A DNA stretch of 64,000 bases, taken from contig CM066308.1 in assembly GCA_033807695.1 (NCBI GenBank), forward strand, positions 1,178,001 through 1,242,000. The letters run 5' to 3'. This stretch comes from Daedaleopsis sinensis. Lineage: Eukaryota > Basidiomycota > Agaricomycetes > Polyporales > Polyporaceae. The position numbers were made by a program, and so were the translations under genes. Positions 36,785 through 46,037 of the stretch are shown piece by piece (position 1 is the first letter of the stretch; every line of letters starts with the position of its first letter). The notes below the pieces were generated by a model, which had not been told where the DNA came from, searched no databases, and saw only the letters and a program-made list of their open reading frames with translations.

Positions 36785-38427
36785 ATGTCCCAGGCCTCTG
36801 TTTTCCCCATCGAGATCTACGAGCGAATCATCGACGCTGTAGCATGTTATCCGCGCACGGCCAGACCCCATCGCAACAAAGCCCTGCAAAGCTGCGCTCT
36901 GACATGCACAAACTGGCTCCCCCGCAGCCGCATGAACTTATACCGTTCAGTCTCCTTCGCGGCCACTGGCTCCGAAGGACTTCGTCGATTCGCTCTGCTG
37001 CTGGACGATGCTACGCACCTGCAGCCCCTGGTCTCCGAGATCAAGCTCTCCATGAGTGATCACTCGCTCGGCGTGAGGCTAGAGACACGAGAAGCTATAG
37101 AGATCCTCCCGATCCTCCTATGCGGCAAACTCCCAAACATCCGATCGCTGCGGATCTCCGCTATGAACAGAAATGGCGCACCTCTCGCTTTACATCGCGC
37201 TTTCTTTCCCTGCATCGCCCAGCTGGCCACTGTAACCAAGCTTGTTCTCTACAATAGCTGCCCTCAATTGTAAACTCACCTTAAATCGGGGGGAAATCTC
37301 TCGAGCTGATGGTGATGGGGGGCGTGACAGCCGAATGCGAGACGCTCTCTGAAGCTCTCGGAAATACAGACGCACACCTGTAATCCGCCCCTAAACTGGT
37401 CGTGTAGCATGTCGTTCGAAAGGTGAGGACGTCCACATGCATGTTATCTATATGCGCAGACAACTGAAGGAGTAGTTCGAGAGGGATGGACGTTTGCAAC
37501 TTCTTCGTCGGTTTGCTTACCGTCCGGCTGTCATTCGGCTCTCGCGCGCCCATCACCATCAGCTCAGAGATTTCCCCCCGATTTAAGGTGAGTTTACAAT
37601 TGAGGGCAGCTAATGTCACGTTCGCGCGGTTCGCAGACCTTGCGCAAATGATCCTTTCCCTGCGGAACCTCCAGACTCTAGACTGTTCACAGGTCGACTG
37701 GCTTGCCTGGCGCAGTTTCTCCTTTCCATCTCTAAGAATCAATCGCCTCATCTTGGACGGCCTTGACCATGGCCATGTAAGTCCCTATACTTTTCATGGC
37801 TATCTTGACATCTTAGGAGGCCTAATTTTTTAAGGATCATACTATGCAGGTCGGAAATGCACTTGACAGACACGTCTGCGGGGTGTTGAACCTGGTGACG
37901 GGCATCAGTTCGTCACTCTTCGATCTGACCATAGATACAGCCGAACTGTCCCATCTCAGCGGTATGTGCTCCTGACATCTTGCGTTTCAGCGAGACTAAT
38001 CTGCATTCTTACAGAAGAGAGTGTTCCTCTATCTGCACCCTTCCTACGTGTGCCGTCCCTCAGTATTCACACTCTGCGGCTGAATATTCCGATCGACGAG
38101 TTGCAGCCTAAAGTAGCAGAAGCAGCAGCTGCAGCACTGTCCTCTGTTTCGTTCACAAATCTGCGCACTATCGTCCTTTCTTTCCAACTCCTCGTGCCTA
38201 CGAAAGCAAAGATACCCGAGAACATCCTACGCGTCATGGCCAAGACCCTCGACAGCACACTCAACGGTTGGAGCGAGTCTGGCGATCTCGCCCAGGTCGT
38301 CTTCCTTCTCGAAGGCCACGTCGACGAAGCGGAGTCCCCGCAGCCTTGGTCTCAGCTAGTGGAGAAAATCTTTCCTGTGTGCTCCAAGCGGGGCATTATT
38401 AGCATCGACGTGCAGGAACGCGCATGA
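36785..38427 (+). pseudogene. F-box-like gene interrupted by a transposable element
   Basis: The N terminus (VFPIEIYERIIDAV, then ALTCTNWLPRSRMNLYRSVSF) is the F-box-like start common in Agaricomycetes, where such proteins are thought to feed substrates to SCF ubiquitin ligases. Coding pieces are 36785..37255, 37615..37776, 37850..37961 and 38015..38427; these join in phase to 385 residues once 37256-37611 is ignored. As it stands, the frame meets a stop at about 37271 inside the insert. The insert is a 356-bp inverted-repeat element described separately. The rest of the protein is leucine-rich, as in F-box/LRR types. I call it disrupted; it would work only if the insert is removed by splicing, and I found no donor/acceptor pair that keeps the frame. 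The stop lies 56 bp from that of the next, convergent gene. Confidence 0.65.
37256..37611. mobile_element. 356-bp element with long terminal inverted repeats inside an exon
   Basis: The left end (AGCTGCCCTCAATTG...) and right end (...CAATTGAGGGCAGCT) are perfect inverted repeats for 46 bp. Similarity continues, with one indel, for about 17 bp more and then weakens. The host sequence carries AAT on both sides (37253-37255 and 37612-37614), giving a 3-bp target duplication; equally, a TA duplication with ends starting GCTGCCC is possible. There is no transposase, so it would be a non-autonomous MITE or foldback element. Confidence 0.8.
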
Positions 38428-38483
38428 ACGCGTAGGCTCGGCATATAATGACATGCTTTGATACTGCTCCAAATCTCAAGGTG

Positions 38484-40877
38484 TCATCGCGAGCATCCCG
38501 TCGTCACAACATAGACCGCCTCTCCCTCCAACAGCCTATCCTTGTCGACCCGCACCTCCTCCGTCCAGTACCTCACCTTCACCGCATAGCTCCCCGTCGC
38601 ATCTCCGTCGTCTACCAGCGTTGTCTTGTTCTTGAACCTTTCCACCTCAATCCCATCCTTCGCCCACGTAATCTCATAGCCCTCCTTCACACTCACCGGC
38701 TCGTTGCGGAACTGCCCGAGCGGGATGAGGCTCAGGTCGAGCGTGCGCTCTCCGACGCGCGAGCACCCGGGGATGAAGGCGTCCACGAGGGATGCGCGCC
38801 GCAGGAGGACACGCCACAGCTCCTCGAGACAGGGCTTGCAGAAGTTAGGCGTCGTGACGATTCGCATTAGGCAGCCCTCGTGCGTCGGGCGGTACGTCGT
38901 CTCGTTCTTCTCGGAGAACCTGGGCGGATAGCGCAGCGGCATGAGCGGACACGAGACGACTGCAGCTAACTGGAGATCACGTACGTTGGGTAGAGGCCGT
39001 AGTGTCCAGGCGTCGACACAAATCTGTCACGATCAGGGTGAGTGGCGCGCCCTGCATAGATGGAGTGTAGTCGGGAGCTGACTCAGTTTCGTCTCCGAAC
39101 TCCAGGACTTCCACACTGCACAGCTGCGCCTCTCCCTCCCTCTCCTTGTTCCTCAGCGCGAAAGTCACCTCGTGCTCGCCGCCCACGAGCGGCTCGTCGA
39201 TCTTGATGTCGTAGTGCCACCTGTCGACGCCGATGTCCGCGTGTGGCTCCCAGTGCAGGTCCCGCCCGTCCAGCTCAACAGCCAGGTCGGAAGCCATCGG
39301 GAGGCCGGACAGTGAGAACCGGACGAGGTGCCGCGCATACGTTCCGGACGAGAGGAAGGTCGTCGACCACGCCCTGGAGGTGTTGAGCATCGTCCACGCG
39401 TAGTCTTGCAGCGGCATCACCGCGCGTTCGACGCGTGGGAGCTGTGCCGGTCTACCGTGGTTCTGTGTGGTGTGCGCATGGCCCTCAGAGCCTTGAGAAT
39501 GGCCTATGAGCCAGTGCGCCCAGGGGAGGGTGTCGAGAGAGACGTTCTGCGCGGAGTTAACTCCGTGGTAGATGTCAGCAGAGCCGCCATCGTACTCCTC
39601 GCCGATGTCGATGATGTTGTGTCCGAGCTCGTGACTTTGGAATGTTAGAGTAGTGTCTCGCTTTGTACGCCGCGGGGTGCTCACCGAAGAACCAGCGGAC
39701 CGTTAGCGAGTGACGGTGTGATGGTTCTGACGGTGTGAGTTTAGACAATGCGAGTAAAGTCATTCAGGAGCATAGTCTCACGTGAACTCGCTATCCATGC
39801 CTGCGATGTCGAAAATCAGGTAGAAGCACTGGGAAACGAATTGGCATGGAGACAGTACACGCACCTCCGTACAATGGATCGTTTCCTTCATGTCCGCATC
39901 GGTTAGCAATTCAGTAACTTGAATTAGTTAGAATACGAACCTATCAGTATAGGGAAATCACATCGGTCGCCAAGGGAGAAGCATGCCTCTCGGGCAACCT
40001 CAGGCTTGCTGTAGTAGACTCCTCGAAGCTCTGTACCGTCCCGGTACAGGCCAAAAGCGGTGCTATAGATAGTGGTGGTTAGCATGATGATCGCCTACAC
40101 GGTAACTGAATCGTACTCCTTCGGTACGCCCCCTGCCCCGACTCCACTCTGGGCAGGATGTTAATTGATGACGCAAATAGAAAATAAAAGCGAGCCGTAC
40201 CTCCTTGCTAGGCGTGAATGCTGCCCAGAAGTTCAGCAGAGGCTTGACCGTGTGGAACGACTGGTTCTTGGCTGTGATGCCTTGCGCGAGTCGAAGAGCA
40301 TCCTCATAGAACTTGCTCTCCTCTTCTGGGGTATCTGTGTATCGGAAAAAACTCATCAGCTATTCCTCACCGCGGAATCGGCATCTGACCATCTACAACG
40401 CATGCACTCACAGCCGTCAGCGAAGAACATCAGGTCCACCCGGTTTCCGGAGTCGCCGGACGTGATGAGGGGCTCAACCTTGAGTGGCAGAGCATTGCTG
40501 GCACTATCTAGTCGCAAGACAGATTGCTCTGGCTCCAACCGAGTAGCGTGGTGTACGTCCTCTTGAATCAGAGCTCGGAAGCCCGTCCAGGTGGTTCGCG
40601 CCCCACAGAGGGATTCTGCAAGCATCCAGACGTGGCCCTCCTCCGATGAAATTAACTGGATCCGTTCTTCTCCGGAGCTCAGTATCTTGTTCTTGAGATA
40701 TCCCTCATCTGGGAGACTCCTGAATAGCTGGGTTTGCCGCAATGCCAGATGGGTGCACCGATGAGCGCTATCAGTGTTACGGTGGACGATTAGTTCGTAA
40801 GGTCTGGAGATAAGCCAATCCTGAGTCAGAGCAGAAGCATAGTGAGACCACAGAGATACGAAAGCTATGGTGAGCAT
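38484..40877 (-). CDS. Secreted M64-family metallopeptidase (copy 1)
   Basis: This multi-exon gene has its ATG at 40877-40875 and its stop at 38486-38484. The first residues (MLTIAFVSLWSHYASA) form a signal peptide. The peptidase part contains SGNRVDLMFFADGC, FYEDALRLAQ, NFWAAFTPSKESGVG and, after splicing, DTAFGLYRDGTELRGVYY, all typical of peptidase family M64. The zinc motif is HELGHNIIDIGEEYDGG (HELGH at 39633-39619), with the family's G-x-EEY-DGG extension giving the third ligand. Downstream is a beta-rich C-terminal region of about 200 residues. The first member of M64 was a bacterial IgA protease; fungal members are secreted and of unknown target. A neighbouring paralogue at 41110-43876 has the same exon plan. 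A short intron replaces the 480-bp intron of the paralogue. Confidence 0.9.
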
Positions 40878-41109
40878 GAGGGCGCTCCAGAACCCCCTAT
40901 GTATGTAGGTGGTTGTTGAAGAGAGAGTTGCAACACGCCGGTCAACTCCGAGTCGAACTCCTGGACAAGTTGAGCGGCTCCGTCCCGGCCCGGTGACTAC
41001 TGGAGATTCGAGCTTCGCTCTTCCCACCAAAAGTCGTCCGTATAAACGCAACCCACCAATACATTATCTCACAAGGGTGCTCATCCAGATTTCACCGCCG
41101 TTCGACGCA
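40878..41109. promoter_or_regulatory. Promoter of M64 copy 1
   Basis: These 232 bp separate the two peptidase genes, both read on the minus strand, and must hold the promoter of copy 1 and the 3' end of copy 2. No clear box is seen. Confidence 0.4.
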
Positions 41110-43876
41110 TCACCCGCACCTAGTGGTCACGACATACGCCGCCTCCTCCTCCAGCAGCCCGTCCCTGTCCACCCTCACCTCTTCCGTCCAGTACCTCACC
41201 TTCACCGCATAGCTCCCGACCGCATGCCCGTCATCGACTAGTGTCGTCTGGTTCTTGAACTCCCCCACCTCGATCCCGTCCTTCACCCACGTGATCTCAT
41301 ACCCCTCGTCCACGTCCACCGGCTCCTTGCGGAACTGCGCGAGCGGAACGAGGCTCAGGGCGAGCGTGCGTTCCCCGGTGGCCGAGCACCCAGGGGTGAG
41401 AGAGTCGATGAGCGCGACGCGCCGGAGGAGGGCGTACCAGAGCCCCTCGACGCACGCCTTGCAGAAGTTCGGCGTCGTGACGATCCGCATCAGGCAATCT
41501 TCGTTTGTCGGCCGGTACGTCGTCTCGTTGCTCTCCGAGAATCTGCACGGATGTGTGAGCAAGCGGATCGACTGACAGAGAGAGCACAGACGCACGTCGG
41601 GTAGAGACTGTAGTGTCCCGGGGTCGTCACGAATCTCGAGCGTCCTATTAGTGACGATAGAACCTATCGAACCGCAGGAAGACACTCACTCGCTTTCGTT
41701 ACCGAACTCCAGGACCTCCACACTGCAGAGCTGGGCGACCCCCTCCCGCTTTCCATTCTTGAGCGTGAACGTGACCTCGTGCTCACCGCCCGCAAGGGTC
41801 CGGTTGATCTTGATGTCGTAGTGCCACCGGTCGACACCGATGTCCGCACGCGGGACCCAATGCAGATCCTGCCCGTCGAGCTCGACAACTAGGTCGCTGG
41901 ACTCTGGGAGGCCGGAGAGCGAGAATCGCACGAGGTGCCACGCGTATGTGCCCGAGGAGTTGAACGTCGTCGACCACGCCGAGGACGTGTTGAGCATCGT
42001 CCACGCGTAGTTTTGCAGCGGCATCACCGAGCGTTCCACATGCGCCGTCGCTGGAGGGGCGTCGTGGTCGTGCACATGCTGGGGGGCATGCTGGGCGGCA
42101 TCCGTGAGCCAGTGGGCCCACGGAAGGGTGGCGAGAGAGGCGTTCTGCGCGGCGTTGACCCCAAAGTAGGCGAACCCGCCGTCGTACTCCTCGCCGACGC
42201 GGATAATGGAATGTCCGAGTTCGTGCCTGCGGGAATTTGAGTGAGAGAGAGCTGCTTTTGAAGCGACTGTGATATTTACCTGAGAACTAACGGTCCGTTG
42301 GCGAGCGACGGCGTGATGACCCTGTGGGGTGAAGTGGAGGTCAGTTACTCTGATGATACATTAGAAGACCAAGGCTTACGTGAATTCTCCCCCCAGCCCT
42401 GATCAAGCGGTTGTCAGAGAACGTATCAGCGGGCTATATAGAGAAGACAACATACCTCCATACAACGGGTCATTCCCTTGCATTTGCCGTTAGCGTTCGC
42501 GTTAACGGCAACCCTCGAATATCTCTCCCCGTTGAACTTACCCATGAGTATAGGATAGTCACACTGGTCGCCGAGGGAGAAGCAGGCTGTGCGAGCTACC
42601 TCAGGTTTGCTGTAGTAGACGCCTCGAAGCTCTGTGCCATCGCGGTACAGTCCAAAAGCGGTGCTATCAATCTTCGTCAGTGCGAGATCGAGTACACACC
42701 GGGGACATTGACTGATGTAATAAGCTGTTACGTCGTGATTATACCGTAGTTAATACTTAATGATGACTTTCCTTTGTCGATGTGTTGCATCCTGGATACT
42801 TCGTGGTTACATACGATATTCGTAATATATCCAGGATGCAACACAGAGACACGGGAACATTTCGAATGCTCTAGCGTGGTGCACCATGGCACACGAGAGA
42901 TAATACAGTCATCTACGGTCTGACCTGACAGGGCCCCCTAACCTGACACCTGCCTTCTTTGGAGCACCGGCACCATGTAGCCTCCCCTCGCTCCAGTGCT
43001 GTTCTCCATAACAGGCAGGTGCGTCAGGTTAGACGGCCCTGTCAGGTTAAACCGTAGATGACTGTATGGAGATATGACGGCGATGTAACATTGTAATTGC
43101 TCGTTACAGCACTCAATGTCCCCGGTGACTGACAGTATAGTTTCCGAACGAACTTTTTGGGTTTACCTCCTACGCCGATCCCGCTCTGCAGGAGTAAGCT
43201 GTCAGGGCCTGATTTGAGAAATCGGATCATAAGCTTACCTCCCGGCTGGGTGTGAACGCAGCCCAGAAGTTCAACAAGGGCTTCACGGTATAGTACGTTT
43301 GGTTGCCAGAGATGTCCTCTGCGAGCCGGAGGGCGTCCTCGATAAACTTATCCTTTTCATCCGCGGTATCTGTGCAAGTCATCGTCAATCACTCGTGATA
43401 CTCTACCAACCACAGGACTTACAGCCATCAGCAAAGAACACGAGATCGACTCGGTTCCCTGAGTCTCCAGACGTGATGAGCGGCTCCACCTCGAGCGGGA
43501 TTGGTTCGTGATGAGAGAGACCCAAGACGGTTTGCGTCTGTTCAGTAGCTAGGTTCGCACTGCTCTTGATAAGCGTGTGGAAGTCCCAGGTGTCGCGCTG
43601 CCCACAGAGGGATTCTGCGTGCGCCCAGACTTTGCTTTCCTCGCGGTTTATGAATTGAAATCTTTCTTCTCCCGAGTGCAGGCGTTCGGTCTTGAAGTGC
43701 CCTTGCTCCGGAAGTGCCCTGAAGAGCTGGGTCTCGCGCAATGCTAGATGAGTGCATTGAAAAGTATCTGGAATGCGGTTAACAATCAGTTCATACGGTC
43801 GCGCCGAGATAGATTCAGCAACCGCAGCAGCGCTGGTAACGTAGAGCCCGAGCAAGAGGTTCTGTAAGATCAACAT
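41110..43876 (-). CDS. Secreted M64-family metallopeptidase (copy 2)
   Basis: The ATG is at 43876-43874 and the stop at 41112-41110. Residues 1-21 (MLILQNLLLGLYVTSAAAVAE... cleaved after the Ala run) are a signal peptide. The order of motifs matches copy 1: RPYELIVNR, GNRVDLVFFADG, FTPSRE then SGIGVGGKPK, TAFGLYRDGTELRGVYY, the zinc site HELGHSIIRVGEEYDGG (HELGH at 42225-42211) and the beta-rich end ARYWTEEV-like block. The intron after GGKPKK runs from about 43156 to 42671, about 480 bp against about 50 bp in copy 1, because it holds two inverted-repeat insertions. Splice sites around it remain usable and in phase (AAA AA|C ACC), so the gene is probably functional. Role as for copy 1: extracellular proteolysis, target unknown. 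Confidence 0.88.
42782..42844. repeat. 63-bp hairpin-forming inverted repeat in M64 intron
   Basis: There is a perfect 17-bp inverted repeat, GTGTTGCATCCTGGATA at 42782-42798 and its complement at 42828-42844, with a 29-nt loop. It has no coding capacity. Its end GTGTTGCATCCTG differs by one base from GTGTTACATCCTG at the end of the FZO1-intron element, so the two may be related MITEs. Confidence 0.6.
42904..43066. mobile_element. MITE with TA target duplication in M64 intron
   Basis: The inverted repeats span about 47 bp on each side, starting CAGTCATCTACGG (42906 inwards) and ending CCGTAGATGACTG (up to 43064). TA dinucleotides flank both ends (42904-42905, 43065-43066). Ends that start with CAGT and a TA target site are the pattern of Tc1/mariner-type MITEs. 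The 159-bp element carries no gene. Confidence 0.75.
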
Positions 43877-44984
43877 GGCGATGTCGTGGTTGGTGAGAAG
43901 AATGCGTAGAACTGCATCAAGGTTGGAATTCCTGGGACTCGAAGCTTGAAGAACCTGTGAACTTCACTGCCAGTTTGCTGCCAGTGGGACAAGTTGCAAT
44001 TGACAAGCACAATTCGCGTTGCAAAATGGTATAATGTCCCAGCGTTTCCATCATTGGTCATTCCTTTTGTCGCTCATCCTTGTAATATCACCCATCTGTC
44101 CTGCCCTCCATCCCCCCTCCCTTCCCCGCCCGCCTCATCCCTCCTTTCAAATATCATCGCGTTCCAGTGCCCTTCTATGCTACTAGAAAAATCCTTCCTG
44201 GGCCCTTGCCCCGCGTTTCGCTGCTAAAATCCTATTTTCCTGTCCTCAGCGCCTCTGAGCCATTTCATGGGCGCCTCAATGTGAGATACGGGCGCCCCGC
44301 CTCCCATCAACGGCTCCTGCCCTGCCGTTTTGCGCGCCTGGACTCTCTTCTCGGCCTCAATGGGCCTTTAGTGCCGCGTAGCGCACAGGACCCGACGGCG
44401 CGCTGTCCGCCCAGATGGCTCCGTCGCTGTGAGCGCCTCCTCCACAGGTAACCTGCCCTGGCGCGGCACGCCCGGGACGCTAGCTGAACTATACCGCGCC
44501 TCTTCCCGTACTGCGTCCAAGGTGCATGCACCTCTCTGCCACTGTCCAGTTTCCATGTACTCAGGCCGTAGCCACTCCTAATGCATACCGATTCCGCCCT
44601 ACTACAAACTGCACCAATTGCAACGCACCCTGCTGATAACTCAGGCCTTCATCCTTAGTCGGCGGTCATCTAGTCACTCGGCACTCGATCGTCGCTTCAC
44701 CGTACATACTTTCGGTGACGACCGCCCCACGCTCAACAAAACCCACTTACCCGCAACTTAGGGGATTGTTCGTGTGGTCTCCGATGGCTCGCTTCACCCA
44801 TCCGTTCGTGGTCTCCTATGGCACGCCTCACCCATCCGTTCAAGGCGTATGGTATCATATATGCACGTTGGTTCACAAACATACAAAGTACATAATAGCA
44901 GTCCAGTAGCATGCTCTAACCCCAAGGTGCCCAGCGCATACATGTCAAAGAACACAGACATGCCTCTTCAGAGACCGACATCGA
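43877..44984. other. Intergenic region at the left edge of the transposon block
   Basis: No gene can be supported. The transposon boundary must lie somewhere here or further left, but I could not find a terminal inverted repeat. Pyrimidine-rich sequence lies at about 44090-44160. Confidence 0.4.
44770..44839. repeat. Short tandem duplication (about 35 bp, two copies)
   Basis: Two imperfect copies, 44770-44805 and 44806-44839, both end in CTCACCCATCCGT or CTTCACCCATCCGT. No function is apparent. Confidence 0.6.
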
Positions 44985-46037
44985 CTACGTACTCAAGCAC
45001 GGCCTCGGGACTTCCAGTCGAGGCTTTACAATACGGTGAGTCTCAGCCATGTTCACTCCCCCTACGAAATCGTACGCCTCCCAGACCTTTTCCCAACGGC
45101 TCATGGGACGTATGATCTTACCCATCGCAATCGCCTCCGGTACCCTCTCTGTTTCCAAACCTGTGTACATCGCCAGCGCCGCGTACGTCAGGTACACCCG
45201 CACCCCTCCCGCCGTCTTCTCGTAGATATGTTCCGGTCCTCCTGGGTGATAATGCAAGCGGTGGAGTTCATCCGCGAGCTCCTTCACGAGCGCATCGTCG
45301 GCGGCGTCCAGCAAACGGCGGGGGCCCCCGCGGTCCCCTACCCGCACCTCGTAGAACTCCCAGGCACTCAAGCACGTATCTCTGTCGGACGTGAAGTGAA
45401 ACCCATCGTCGTCGATGCCTTGACTCCATAGCGATTGTCGCAACAATTGGTGTAGGAACGTATCCCCATCCAGGATAACCTGGCCAAGGACACTCTGTAT
45501 CGCAGGGAATAACGTTCGCAGGTGCGCTCGTAGCGTTCGACGACGGTCGGACCATGGAACCACATGTGCGCGCATATAATGTCGTCGCACCAGGTCGGCG
45601 GGCCATTCCATAGGCGCGATCTGCAATGGCGAGTTCAGTGCCATCGAAGTGGAGTATTGGGGGCATACCTACCTCGGCAGCCTCAATCTTATCCCACTTC
45701 TCCCGGTGCTCTCTCCAAACTACGCTTCGAGGCTTGAGGAACACCTCCCGTATCGCATCGGCATGTTCTTGCTCCTCGACCAACCTGTCGAAAAGTACGA
45801 CTAAGTCGGCGTACAGGCGGAACACAACAAGGCCCTTGTTTGGGAAGGCCTGTTCGATTTGTGCGGGGAAGCCTCGGTATTTACACCGGGACAGCGGGGG
45901 TGTCTCGGCGACGTAGATATGCCATTCACCTGGGCGCGGGAACCTGGTGGTGGTAACCCATGCGGTTGGTCTCGGGATACCCCCAATTGAGTGACGTGAT
46001 ACTTACCCGTCGTCCGGCACAGTGTCCCAAGATTCAT
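44985..46037 (-). CDS. Unrecognised gene in the transposon block
   Basis: A plausible start is ATG at 46037-46035, which overlaps the stop of the double-Ulp1 gene (ATGA). Splicing joins MNLGTLCRTTG to EWHIYVAETPPLSRCKYRG and FRLYADLVVLFDRLVEEQEH, then, after an intron removing about 50 bp near 45640, IAPMEWPADLVRRHYMRAH and a long helical region up to the stop at 44987-44985. I see no known domain, signal peptide or membrane segment. The N-terminal GFPAQIEQAFPN part resembles the head of a small cytosolic protein. It may instead be the 3' part of the double-Ulp1 gene joined by an unusual splice. Its place between the Ulp1 gene and the block edge suggests it is part of the transposon's cargo. 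Confidence 0.5.

Noticed and set aside
37256..37611. Insert as a normal intron of the F-box-like gene
   Set aside because: The donor-like GTAAAC near the left end and the acceptor-like GGCAG at the right end leave the frame with an immediate stop, and the symmetry of the ends is that of a transposon.
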